Source: Rhizopus sp. PT2906
Taxonomy: Eukaryota > Mucoromycota > Mucoromycetes > Mucorales > Rhizopodaceae
Reading direction: 5' to 3'
DNA length: 29,359 nucleotides
Assembly: GCA_025529335.1 (NCBI GenBank)
Contig: JAMYHX010000523.1
Coordinates: 1 to 29,359, forward strand
In this document: one piece after another, positions 1 through 11,221 of the stretch
How positions within the stretch are numbered: the first letter of the stretch is position 1
Layout: every line of letters starts with the position of its first letter
Notes under the pieces: generated by a model
The model's database searches: none
What the model saw: the letters and a program-made list of their open reading frames with translations, nothing else
What the model was told of the DNA's origin: nothing
Made by a program: the position numbers and the translations under genes

Positions 1-870
1 TATTGTATTCATTGTTTCTCCACATGTCTCAATACAGCTTTACTATCAACATTTAATAATAAATGCTTTAATTCCAAGACTATATCACTCATACAATTCG
101 TTAAACGTGCGTACATAGTCTTTTACTGTACGGATTCACTCTACTAATAAATATTACAGTCGTTTATTTCAACTTTTATAAACAAAGATTACAAATAAAT
201 ACTTTTCTATTTGGAGGGACACGCAAAAAAAACTTCCTATTTGGGGAGACACACTATTGTATTTCCTTTCTTGACGGGACACGCAAAATTTTAAAACTCA
301 AGCAGTGCGAAGAAATAGCGGCAACCAGAAAATAAATTTTTCGTGCCCTAAGCAATTCCCTTTTCTTAGTCTACTTTCAAAATATCATTGTCTTGAAAAG
401 CTTTCTACAAAGCCCTTCTTTTGTTATGTTAGATCTGGCATATGAATTTCTCCTGCATTATATTAAAGCTTCTTTTCTGTTACAGCTCCAGTGGTCTTGA
501 AGATTTTCTTTATACACAATGGATGAGAATATCTGTTTCATCCCCTTTTCTTCCACTGTTTAAGATAGTGTAACGTGGCATAGACAGGACATTGTATGCT
601 GACATTATCAGATCCATATGTCTTACTAATTGCTTGTTATTATCATCGTTTTCAACAACAAGTTAACTTTTCTCCCCTTTTTACTTTATGCTTTAACTTG
701 GTTTGATCTAATTTGATGTATGTAAATAAATGACCTTCTGGTTACCATTGATGCCATTCAGATGCCAAAAAAAAAAACCGGAGTGCAAAAAGTATATCTT
801 TCTGTGACTATTGATAGAAAATATTGCATTTCTTTTGGTTTTTGTCTAGATTAAGCAAAAAAAAAAAAAA
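1..870. other. Non-coding 5' flank
   Basis: No convincing gene is visible in this AT-rich stretch on either strand. It holds a small degenerate tandem repeat (listed separately), scattered A and T tracts, and the upstream region of the DIS3 gene. It ends in a run of A from 857 that continues into the A of the DIS3 start codon. The 3' end of a gene lying to the left could extend in here, but I cannot support one. Confidence 0.5.
203..291. repeat. Degenerate 30-bp tandem repeat, about three units
   Basis: The core GGACACGC at 217-224, AGACACAC at 247-254 and GGACACGC at 277-284 recurs at an exact 30-bp spacing. Each core is preceded by a CTATTTGG- or CTTTCTTG-like block and followed by an A- or T-rich block. 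Units differ at several positions, so this is an old or diverged repeat. The frame does not stay open across the units on the minus strand, so I do not think it is coding. Confidence 0.5.
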
Positions 871-3800
871 ATGCTTAGATCAAAGACTTTTGTAAAACGG
901 ACTCGTAAAGGAAACGTAGTGAAAGTTGTCAAGGAACACTACTTGAGAGATGATATTCCATGCTCTTCACCTCTATGTAAAAAATGTACTCAAAATGAAC
1001 CTGTGTTGTCTGCGGAACCTAGATCTACAGCAACTTTGAAGCCTCATTATCTTGTTGTTGACACCAATGTCTTTATGGGACAGGTAATTAATCATACAAC
1101 CAATTAAAAGTAGTATATTAAGTTTATTATTTAGCTTGATATTATGGAACATCCAGCTATCAAAGATGTTGTTGTTTTACAGACAGTTAAAGAAGAGGTT
1201 CGACACTTGAATATTATTATATATAATCGACTTGTTGAGATTCTGGCAGACAAGACCAAGAGATTCTACATGTTTGCTAATGAACACCAAAAGGATACTT
1301 TTATTGAAAAGCTAAAAGACGAAACACCTAATGACAGAAATGACAGAGCAATTCGTATAGCAACCAAATGGTACTCTGATCATTTGAAAGCAAGCAATCC
1401 TAGTGAGGACATACAAGTCATATTGTTATCAGATGATGTTGCAAATCGGGATAAAGCAAGGGCATCAGGAATAAAAGCGATGAGTGTAGCTGAATACGTT
1501 GCTGGTATTAAAGATGTGCCTGAATTAGTAGATATGTTATCTGCAGCTCAAGCTCAAGCAGATGATACCGTTGTATATGACGAACATTTGACTCCTGCTC
1601 AAATCCAAAATGGCATCAAAAAAGGCAAGCTTATACAATCACCGTTTAATGTCACTCCTTACAACACTCTGGAAGCTACGGTCGTAGGAGAAGTGGAGGG
1701 AGAAATAAAGACGATATATATTGTGGGCAGAAAGAATTTCAATCGTGCCATTCATGGAGATACAGTCGCTGTCGAATTACTGCCAAAATCCGAGTGGAAG
1801 TGTGGTGCATCCATTGCTATAGAGGATGAAGATGATGACGAAAAAATGTATGGCGAAGAAGAATCGACAGATAAAAAGGATGATGATGACGAAAGTAGCC
1901 CCAACAAAAAAAGAAAGACAAACGATAAAGTTGGAGAGCCAGAGCCTACGGGTAAAGTTGTCGGTATTATCAGAAAGAAATGGAGACCGTAAGTCAAGAT
2001 AGTGTCATAAGCTCAAATAGAAATCTAACATCATTCTACTCTTCTAGTTACTGTGGTTTTATTCTCAAAAACTCTGTTCCTAAAGGAAACGACCGTGGTC
2101 CCGTCACTTGTACTTTCCGTGCTATAGATCGCCGAATTCCCAAAATCAAGATCAAGACTAGTCAAGCCAGTAGCTTGATTGGTAGTCGTATCATTGTGGC
2201 AATCGACTCTTGGCCAAAGACTTCTAAATTTCCTATGGGTCACTTTGTCAAGACATTAGGTGCATCTGGCGATAAAGAAACAGAAACAGAAGTCATTCTT
2301 TTGGAGCATAATGTACCTTACCAAGAATTCTCAAAGGCCGTGCTTAGTGACTTGCCAGAAGAAGGCGATCAATGGGTTGTTCGTGAGCATCATATAAAGA
2401 ACGAAAACAGAAGAGACTTTAGAGATTTGAATGTCTGCAGTATCGATCCACCTGGATGTACCGATATTGATGATGCGCTCCATGTCCGTTTCCTACCAAA
2501 CGGCAATTACGAAGTAGGTGTTCATATCGCAGATGTCACATACTTTGTCAAGCCTGGAACACATATAGACAAGGAGGCAGCAAGCCGTGGTACATCCGTT
2601 TATCTTGTCGACAAGCGTATTGATATGTTGCCTGCTCTTCTGGGTACTAATCTTTGCTCTTTGCGATCTAATGTCGAGCGACTTGCCTTTTCTTGTGTAT
2701 GGGAATTGAATGAAAATGCAGAGATTGTTAGTGTCGACTTTTGCAAGAGTATCATCAAGTCCAAATTCTCATTCACTTATGACGAAGCTCAAAGCCGTAT
2801 TGATGATGAACGCATGCAAGATGATGTTACAAAGGGTATTCGTTTGCTAAACAAGTTTGCCAAGATTCTTCGCCAAAGACGTCTAGAGGCTGGTGCTTTG
2901 ACTTTAACTTCACCCGAGCTTAGATTTAACCTTCAGAATGACTCTCAAGACCCTGTAGATGTGGAAATGAAAGAACTAAAGGAAACAAATTCTCTTGTTG
3001 AAGAATTCATGTTGCTCGCAAATATCTCTGTTGCCAAAAAGATATATTCTAGATTCCCTAGTGCAGCCATGCTTCGTAAGCATGGAGCACCACCCATAAA
3101 TAATTTTGATCAACTTCGCAAGATTCTTCTAGAAAAAGGATTTACTCTGGACATTAGCAGTTCAAAAGCATTGGCTGATTCTCTTGATAAAGCTGTGGTA
3201 AGCATTCTTTTGCTTTATATAGAATACAACGCTCTAACGTCCTTTTTTATCAGATACCTGAAGATCCTTATTTCAATACACTCGTACGTATCTTGACTAC
3301 CCGTTGTATGATGCAAGCACAATACTTTTGTTCAGGTACAGAACCTGAATCGGAGTTCAAGCATTATGGTTTAGCCAGTCCTATCTACACTCACTTCACA
3401 TCACCTATTCGTCGTTATGCAGGTAATTACACCAGATACTAATTCAAATATGACGATAAGACTAATGATGTATTATAAAGATGTCGTGGTGCACCGTCTG
3501 CTACATGCATGTATCGATCCAGATGCCCCCATGGATTCAGATTTAATCAACACAAATGCCATGAAGGACCTCTGTGATAACTTGAACTTTAGAAATAGAA
3601 TGGCACAACAAGCTGGCCGTAGCTCAGTTGAACTCTTTACTAGCATGTTTTTTAGAAACAAAGTCGAAATTGAAGAGGCCCGTGTGCTACGTGTGTTGAA
3701 GAATAGTATTTCTGTACTTGTACCCAAATACGGTCTTGAATCCATTGTATACATCTCAGAACCATTTGAATATAACGAAGAACACAACAGCCTGGTTGCA

Positions 3801-3914
3801 GGTGACATCGTGTTGAAGACATTTGACAAAGTCAAGGTAGAAATGTCTGTTGAAGGAGACGCAGAAGGCATGCGTCAAAAGATGAATATGAAGTTGATTG
3901 AACCCAAAGTATGA
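871..3914 (+). CDS. DIS3: Exosome catalytic subunit Dis3/Rrp44
   Basis: Exons 871-1083, 1135-1988, 2048-3197, 3254-3422 and 3481-3914 give 939 aa, the family's usual length. Dis3 is the endo- and 3'-5' exoribonuclease of the RNA exosome, acting in nucleus and cytoplasm. The N-terminus has the conserved MLRSKTFVK start and a CR3 cysteine motif (C31, C36, C39). The PIN domain keeps its acidic residues (D64 in VVDTN, E92 in EEVRH, D141 in NDRAIR, D171/D172 in LLSDD). Cold-shock domains follow; the first carries an Asp/Glu-rich loop with a KKRK basic patch near 1825-1930. The RNB nuclease centre reads DPPGCTDIDDALH (about residues 489-501) with all aspartates intact. A C-terminal S1-like region ends the protein. 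Both nuclease activities look functional. The start is fixed by the conserved N-terminus. An AATAAA lies at 3942-3947. The gene is tail-to-tail with DPH2, 77 bp between stops. Confidence 0.95.
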
Positions 3915-3941
3915 TTTGCATGTCAATAGTATTGCATATTC

Positions 3942-3947
3942 AATAAA
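3942..3947 (+). terminator. Polyadenylation signal AATAAA of DIS3
   Basis: An exact AATAAA lies 28 nt after the DIS3 stop and within the 77-bp gap to the convergent DPH2 stop. The DIS3 transcript end must therefore fall close to, or inside, the DPH2 3' end. Function is inferred from position only. Confidence 0.5.
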
Positions 3948-3991
3948 GAATCTTCATGTGTCAATATTTACATCTGCACATAAATAAACCT

Positions 3992-6074
3992 TTATTCCTT
4001 TTCATTTTTATATCCACGAGCTATACCAGAAAGCCCCTCTGTCAACTCTGCTGGTGCATCTTGACCAATGTTTGCCTCTAAACCTCTATAAGTTCTGTTT
4101 TGAAGATATTGCCCTAGAAACAATGTTTGGAAACCAGTTCAATTGCTTCTTAAACAATAATCTTACCTGCTGTACTATTCAAAAGTGTCGTAATGCTTGT
4201 TTCTTTGCTTCTTAATGTTAAATCTGTTAGTTTGCTTGTGATCTCTTCTCCAGAGTCTATTGTTATGCACGAAAAGTTATCAATAACGGCATCTTTTTTT
4301 TTTTCACACACTATATCTTACCATCCTCTGCTCTGTCTCTTGCTCTATTAAAGGGAGTTGACTTGTATTGACCAGTGATCAAAGAAAAGTGAGGCTCCTC
4401 ATCACTCGATAAATCATCTTTTTCGTCATCATAAGAAAAGTCATCTGAACGTAGCTGAGGCAGTAACTTTGAGAAGTCAGTGATGTAATCGCCTGTCCAC
4501 TCCGTGTCCCTGATAGACAATGTTGAATGATATGTACTTAATACATAGATTCTAGTTTTTACCTTCTAAGAGCAATTTCTAGTTCAAACGGTGTGACAAT
4601 AGGACGATAAAACTCCTAATCATCAACATAAGCAAACGTTTCGTCTGTCCTCCCTTTGAACTTACCTTTGAATCAATCAAGCTGTTTTCAGGACATGACA
4701 CTAATACATAGCAATCAATTTCCATGAAATTTGCCATCTTTGCTACATTCAATTTGCCCATAACAAACAAGTATGATTTGCGTCCAGAAGCTCGAATGAT
4801 TCTTTTCAAGTGATCGATGATATTTAAGTAAGAAGCTACAAAATCCCCCATTGTTACTATTCGTATAGTTTCTATTGTTTGCATTCAACTTACCTACACC
4901 TAATGTGCCAACAACAATACCAATCGTTTCTGCATCTTTTGCCTTTTGAACAAGGAAATATCTACATTTGAATAAGGAAATAAAGTTCCTGGTGATGCGA
5001 ATGTGGATATACAATACCTTTTCATTAGCATCTTGTTTACTTGTACAGATTCCTTTCTCGCAATGTTGGTTTTAGGATTGTAAGTATAGACCTATTTACA
5101 TCAAAAGATATGAGAGGCTTTTTAAACATGGACATATTATATTAACTTACAGGACATTTGTTGTGAACCATCATGATATTAGTCAAAGTCAAGCTCTCTT
5201 CTCCAACAAAGAAGATGGAGCATGTATCTATGCTCACATTTTCTGGGAGTTCAAAGTATCTGCCTCCTTTCTTTTTCTCTTCTTTCAGTCCACTCATATC
5301 CCGCAATGGCTCAGCCGGTAGAGTATCAGGTTTATCCTGAACTGCGTCTTCTAAATCTCCTTTACATTTTCCGCAACAAGATTTACCTAGTCTTTGTCTT
5401 TCTGCGTGCGAGGCGCAAGTCGAAGGAGTCTTGTGCTGATCAAGTGTTGACTGTAACTTGGACTCTGTCTGTATCACAGTTGGAATAATACACTGATAAG
5501 TCTTTTGCAAAGCAGCTGTCAAACTGTCTACTGCATATGAATATTCCACATCGCACATGATAATAACAGGCTGTGCTTTATCAGGAAAGAGCTTTTCAAA
5601 TTCACTTGTACACTGCTGTATATCTATAGGACGTTGACCAAAGACATATAAAGCAGGTAGATGCGATGTACTTTATCAAATTTAGTCTCATACAAACAAT
5701 ATGGTAAGCATCACTTACGGACTTAGACAAGATCGACCATAATGGACAATGAGATCTGCATTGACATGCTCAGCTGCTACTTCATCAACACAACAACTAC
5801 CATAAGACGTGTCTGCTAAAATGAAAATCTCCTTTTGTGTCTTTTCTCGTAACTGTTCAGCTACAGTTGCTGCATCCGCAAGAAGTTCATCAGGGAATTG
5901 TAAAGCGATCTTTTTGTATCCGCCTTGTACAATCTTGGTTACTGTACGTTCGATTTCATACAGATCTTGAATATTTTTGTGCTTTTCACTTTTCACTTCC
6001 AAATGTCTCTCAATCACATCCTTTCCGTCATTTGAGAAGCTGGCTGGACCAACTGCTGCTGTTGTTGTTGACAT
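3992..6074 (-). CDS. DPH2: Diphthamide biosynthesis protein 2
   Basis: Nine exons on the minus strand (5719-6074, 5151-5670, 5018-5091, 4894-4961, 4666-4835, 4563-4615, 4322-4509, 4167-4256, 3992-4113) give 546 aa, near the family's length. Dph2 pairs with Dph1 as a 4Fe-4S radical enzyme that moves the aminocarboxypropyl group of S-adenosylmethionine to a histidine of elongation factor 2. Visible marks are IALQFPDELL, then YGSCCVDE (C94, C95), HYGRSCLSPT (C116) and, later, VLVSCPENSLIDSKEF followed by PIVTPFELEIAL. These are the family's conserved cysteine positions. RYFLVQKAKDAETIGIVVG also fits. CLSPT rather than a Dph1-type motif points to DPH2. A lysine- and cysteine-rich insert (CASH, then SCCGKCKG) lies at about 5330-5430. 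The N-terminal start is the first ATG of the open frame. Confidence 0.93.
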
Positions 6075-6318
6075 GATTTACAGAATATAAAGCCCAACTT
6101 TTAAAGATTTTTTAAATGCACGCAACACTTTGACTTGATAGTCACACATGAAAACTGTATCTCTGAATGGATGATTTCCAATTAGATTTGTTCATTATTT
6201 TGCATAAAAAGGCACCACAGAGCTTATGTATTTTATATACGTAAAAGTCAAATAAAAAGGCAAAAGGAAAAAGGGAAGAGAGGAGGGGAAATCAAAAGGA
6301 AAGAAGATGTGTGCGTGT

Positions 6319-7438
6319 TTACAGCTATGATAAAAAGGGTTAATAATGATTATAAACATGAAAGGTTCACTTACTATTGCATCCATCTTTGCGAGAACAC
6401 TTAAAGCACTAGCCACTACCTCTATGGAAAGTTCTGTTCCCGAAGGTATCTCAACTTTACTTGCACCATTACCAAATGGCCATGATGAGTATTCATTCAT
6501 CAATTCATCCACCTTATTGAACGCTTGTTCTCTTAAATCAGGCTGAAGATAAAGTAGAGCATTTTCTAATACATTTGCAGCATATGCGGCACAGATCATA
6601 CTGACCGTTCTAAGATACGCATGGGGGACGTCTGATTGAGCATCAATAGCTGTAGGTGAGACACGAGTGACAAGCATGGTACACACACGCTTGATGATTT
6701 CTTCTTTTACTGCAGGATCAGCGACAGGATGAGTAGCCATATCAAACAGTAAAAAGTTGCGTTTCTCCGTTCGAAGAACTCCTTTATCTACTAGGCCTTT
6801 TGCTAAACGTTCTCGTACTTGTTTAAGTTGATATCCAATCTTCATCACATTCCATGTCTCACCTTTAAACACAAAGAACTGATTAATATTCAGCCTCTTT
6901 CTTTCTCTGTGTATGTGTGTATATATTTATTACCGCTCATTAAATCAATCCAGTTGGCTACACTCATATGTTCGCTCGTTTTCATCATCTTCAAGGCTTC
7001 ATCTAATAAAACTTCGCCTGTGATTGTATCATTGATGACTTCGATATATCGATCTGCCAGAGAATAGGATCGACGCATAGGATCCTTTTTCATGGCTATT
7101 CTTCCTCTAAGAGCTAGTTCAATCACAATACATCCACGTAGTGCATAACTAATGCTGTCATTCCAAAAGGAAAGATATCCCTACAAAGCAGCATTACTCT
7201 CTTTTTCTCGGTGTAATTAATCACTAATTACTTGTTTATCTTTAAGTCCCAATAGCAAAACTTCTTCCATTAAAGTTAGTTTGGGTGTGGACTTTCTTTC
7301 ATCAACATCATGTGGGTCATAAGCAATTTTCTTTTCAGTAGTAGGATTATTATAATTAACAGAACTGCTGCTATTGTTGTTATCATCATCCGAATTCGAT
7401 GAATGACCGGCAACTCTTCTTCTTGTCACTGTCGACAT
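6319..7438 (-). CDS. VPS74: Golgi PI4P-binding adaptor Vps74/GOLPH3
   Basis: Exons 7232-7438, 6934-7180, 6375-6862 and 6319-6324 give 315 aa. GOLPH3 proteins bind phosphatidylinositol 4-phosphate on Golgi membranes, glycosyltransferase tails and COPI, keeping enzymes in the Golgi. Diagnostic stretches are KLTLMEEVLLLGLKDKQGYL, SFWNDSISYALRGCIVIEL, TGEVLLDEAL, and ETWNVMKIGYQLKQVRERL. The N-terminus MSTVTRRRV matches the family's RRR cluster used for COPI binding, which is why I choose the ATG at 7438 over one at 7498. A low-complexity Ser/Asn/Asp stretch follows it. The last exon codes only Leu and the stop, giving the end KMDAIL. Without that splice the frame runs on into an unrelated hydrophobic tail. 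The gene is divergent from the PMT-like gene (243 bp). Confidence 0.93.
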
Positions 7439-7624
7439 CACTGAACACAGAGAATATATATAAAAAAGGGCAAAAAATGTATGTGTGTGAGGATCCACTC
7501 TACGTCACAGACGGAGTTACTTGTATTACTTTTTTCTTTTTCTGCTCGGTATTGGCAATGCATGAATTAAACTTTATTTAGCAATAATTGAATTATGTAT
7601 TTTTGAAAGCAAAGCACATTCTCG

Positions 7625-7652
7625 TCTCTCTCTCTCTCTCTCTCTCTCTCTT
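7625..7652 (+). repeat. (TC)n microsatellite in divergent promoter
   Basis: A near-pure TC dinucleotide run lies between the divergent VPS74 and PMT-like starts, 29 nt before the PMT-like ATG. Pyrimidine-rich leaders are common before fungal starts, and similar CTTT/CT tracts occur just before the CSN2 ATG. Whether it acts as a promoter element is not shown by the sequence. Confidence 0.7.
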
Positions 7653-7681
7653 CATTCATATCCCTTTTTCTTTCTTTCTTT

Positions 7682-10600
7682 ATGTCAGTCATGGGATTTT
7701 CCTTGAGGACAAGAAGGTTACAGGGAAGGTCAGATTCATTTACGGAACCAGTGGATCATCAGGAGGATGAAAAAAAGCTTAAAAAACATCAAAATCAGCT
7801 AGACACGCCATGTCAGGGCATCGTTCAGGAAAGGATCCGCTTGATAATCCTGACTGCACTGAGCCTGTATTTTCGAGTGCTGAAGCTAGGACATCCTCCT
7901 TTTATCACAGAGATTGAAATGGAAACTAGTAGACAGACGAATTGGTATATGGCTAATAAGTACTTTATCGGAAAGTATCCTCCTCTCAGTGGCTTAATAA
8001 ATACAGGTCTGGCGTATATTGTTGGATACTATGGAACTGAGGACCTCTTATATGCTGGACAGTAAAGTTCTTTATGTTTTTGTTTATATATGCATGGATC
8101 ACTTATCTCTGTTTGTAGAGAATTCCATCAATTTCCTTTGGTCGGTATGCGTAGGCTCGCTGCTATTCTGGGAGCTTTGATCGTTCCCATCTGCTACCTT
8201 ACTCTTCGTAATATGGGTCATTCCCGCTCCACTTGTACTCTTGCTGCAACACTCTTGATCTTGGGTAAAAAAAAACGCGCATTCTCAATAAACATGTGCT
8301 AAACCCCCTTTTTCGTATTAAAGAGAATGGTCATATCACTCAATCAAGGTATGCTTCACCAGAAGTATTCGTACTGTTCTTTAGTGCTGCTGCTACCTTT
8401 GTATGGACGATTGTCCGTAACCACTTGAATGAAAGGTAAGAAAGCAAGACAAGATTCGACAATGTTTAACATTTGGTTCTAGTGACTCATACGGTGGGCT
8501 TTATCTTTTATTCTGGAAGATACTAACAGGCTTATGCATTGGACTTTCTATCAGGTATTACATTATCATCTTTAAACAGCTAATGGTTCCCTTGTTTCTC
8601 ATCTTTTTTAAACGTGTTTAGTTCGAAATGGACTGGAGCATTGATTCTTCCAGTGATTTGGTATTCGATTGGAAGAGAGATATGGAGCGATATGACTGAT
8701 ACCAGACAGTCTATATACGTGTGTCTTCGGAAACTATATGTTTATCTTTTCAGTGTTGGGGTGTTTCCATTTTGGTTGTACATGTTTATTTTTAAGATGC
8801 ATTTTGACATTGCCTCAAAGGCGGGTGATCATGATCTCATCCTTAGTTCGCGCTTTCGATACTCTCTTGTTGGAAACGAATTTGAACCCAGTCAACAAAG
8901 TAAGTCATGAATTATGCATCGATGTTTATATTAAATACCGTGCTGATGCATATATAGACATTGCCTATGGATCGCAGATTGTAATCAAACATGATGGATC
9001 TCCAGGCGGATATCTTCATTCACATAAAGATCAGTTTACAGGTGGAAGCAAGCGTAAGTAAAAGTAATCGATAACCTATAATACATCTTATATTGTGTTA
9101 CTGTAGAACAGGAAGTGACATTGTATCCTTATGTTGATCTGAACAATATTTGGACTGTTCACAAGAAAAAGAGTCTTTATAATTCGTCACAACCTTTGGA
9201 ACTTGTTCATAATGGAGATCAAATCCGACTAGAGCACTTTGCGTCAACTCGTAAGCTTCATTCTCATGACTATCGACCACAGATAACAAGCAAAAGAGAG
9301 CATCAGGAAGTAACGTGAGTATAGCTGATAGAAATCTAAATTAAATATTGAATATGTTTAATCTTAGTGCCTATGGTGATAAACTGGTCAATGACGTGTA
9401 CGATTACTGGACATTGATCGTGTTAGATGACGACAATAGGCACAGCAAAGACATGAACATAACGTGGCAGACATTGAATCAGCGATTTAGACTGCTTCAT
9501 ATACGTGGATGCGCACTGATTAGCCATGGAGCATATTATGAAGGTGGAGGTCATAACCATCAAGAAGTAACATGTATGGCCAGTGCAGGTCTTCACGTTT
9601 CTACATGGATTGTTGAATCTGCTTATCATGAAAAGTGTATGCCTGCGTCTAGAAAAAGAGACGATATATAGAATTAATACTTTTATTTTTCTACAGTAGA
9701 AAGCGCAGAACCTGTCTCGTTCACAAAGATGAAATTTATTGAAAAGTTTAGAGAAACCCACAAGCTAATGTTGAAATATCCCTTTGTGGTTTACAATCGT
9801 CTTGAACAAGGTATTGGTTTACAAGACGGACTGCTGAACCCAAAACTAGAGAATCCAGGCACACCTATGAAATGGTTCTTGAAAAGAAAAAGTTCAAAAT
9901 TATGGTATAAGCTTTCTGGTTTCTCGGTTCATCTCGTACTGAACGCAGCTGTGCAAAAGTTTGTAACAAGCGCCATCGTTGGGTATATGGGACTCCTTTG
10001 TTTGATCAAGTTCCTGGCAAAGCGCCAAATCAAACTCCCAACTCAGCTTTCATGGCTCAATATTGCAGGTACCTCACTCATAGATTACAACCATGATCTA
10101 CAGCAAACTAAACGTTCCTTTTTTTTGTCAGGGACAGAAATTACAGCCAACCAAGTTTATAAAAATTCGATATCCCTGCTCAGTTCTGCTGTGGCATCTC
10201 ATGTTATAATGCTTCGGCTAATACCGCCGCATACGGTTAGCATGTCCGATATCTTACCCAGTATCTATTACGGCATCAGTCTCTCCTCGGTGATACTTGA
10301 AGGCATGGTATCCACCATGCTTCCAATCTATCGTCGTGCTCTCTACTATGGTCTCATTGTGCTGACTCTCCTTTTATTTTCACAGCAGTCTCATCTGACC
10401 TATGGAACGCGGCCATGGCACAGAACGGACTGTGAATCATCTGGGATCGACATAAACTGTATTCATTTCCCCTTGTATGAACATGAACTCAAAGAATTTG
10501 TGGAACAGAGTGGAGAGACACCCAACGCGACCGATCTGACGGTGTATTTCAATATTTTGGGCAAAACAGAGCCGTTCAGGTACACTCAAGGTCAAGAAAA

Positions 10601-10862
10601 CGAGGCTGAACAAGCACTTGAATTATTAAAGCAGACAAAATATCAACAAGAAGCAGAACGATCGACGGGTATCTACAGGTACCATCGTGTTGTGCCAACG
10701 CCTGCCATTACCTTACAAGAAGCAATTGATTGGTCAAAGTCAGTACATGAAAAAGCAATTGAAAGAGAAAATGAAGCAGCCAAGAAAAGAGCTGAAAAAA
10801 AGGCATTGAGGAACAAGAAGCGAGGGAAGAGAATGAAGAAAAGAAAGACTAGTATATTATAA
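7682..10862 (+). CDS. PMT-family protein with altered catalytic motifs
   Basis: Ten exons (7682-8061, 8119-8264, 8324-8435, 8483-8554, 8622-8899, 8958-9053, 9107-9314, 9368-9636, 9697-10068, 10132-10862) give 887 aa. Protein O-mannosyltransferases are ER multispan enzymes that move mannose from dolichol phosphate to Ser/Thr. The PMT fold is clear: an N-terminal hydrophobic segment, MRRLAAILGALIVPICYL, SKWTGALILPVIW, then three MIR units (NIAYGSQIVIKHDG with LHSH; LEHFASTRKLHSHDYRP with QEVTAYGD; LLHIRGCALISHG with HNHQEVTCMAS), FIEKFRETHKLML and C-terminal membrane segments. However, the first-loop motif that is FDEVH-like in active enzymes reads ITEIE (residues 75-79), and DVHPPLxK reads GKYPPLSG (97-104). 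The C-terminal SRPxxWP-like loop is also poorly kept. The protein ends in a long charged tail, lysine-rich at the very end. The 63-nt intron at 10069-10131 has no in-frame stop, so retention is possible. A regulatory or altered-activity role is an inference. Confidence 0.85.
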
Positions 10863-11221
10863 ATGATAAAATAAAATAAATTCAAAGCCTGTGGGTGCCG
10901 AGTCCGCAGATTAAATCGTCCCAGCAAGATCTGACTGTTAAGTGACCTAAAAAAAAACTCCCCCTTATATGAGCAAGGAGAAAAAGGTTTAAAAAGAAAA
11001 GAGAGAGAGAGAGAGATAGGGTCGAAGTGGAAAAGAAAAGAATGAGGAAGATAACACCGGATAGTGTTGCAGATGTAGTTCAGCAGTCCAAGTAACTCCG
11101 CAAGCGCACACACTTTATTTGTCGTCCCTTCAAAATTTTTTGTATAAATAAACTTTTTTCGTTTCCCCCTGTGTGTTTATATTTCTTTCTTTGTTGGTTA
11201 TCCCAAAAATTATATATAATA
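10863..11221. promoter_or_regulatory. Spacer and ERG2 promoter region
   Basis: This spacer separates the PMT-like stop from the ERG2 start. It contains a (GA)n run near 10999-11017 and a TATA-type element (listed separately). I see no coding frame with family support and no RNA gene. I did not recognise a sterol-response element in it. Confidence 0.45.
11143..11150 (+). promoter_or_regulatory. TATA-type element of ERG2
   Basis: TATAAATA lies 72 nt before the ERG2 ATG and is followed by a pyrimidine-rich tract (TTTTTTCGTTTCCCCC). The spacing suits a fungal core promoter with a short leader. Support is positional only. Confidence 0.5.

Noticed and set aside
7439..7498. Upstream start for VPS74 adding a His- and Phe-rich leader
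   Set aside because: The family starts with MST..RRRV; the extra leader has no counterpart.
8720..8754. Possible 35-nt intron (GTGTGT to TTTTCAG) in the PMT-like exon 5
   Set aside because: It would be far shorter than any other intron here, and reading through gives a continuous frame leading into the expected membrane segment and MHFDIASKAG.
10880..10960. Possible RNA gene in the locally GC-richer start of the ERG2 spacer
   Set aside because: I could not fold it into a tRNA cloverleaf and found no T-arm consensus or terminator-like T-run at the right place.
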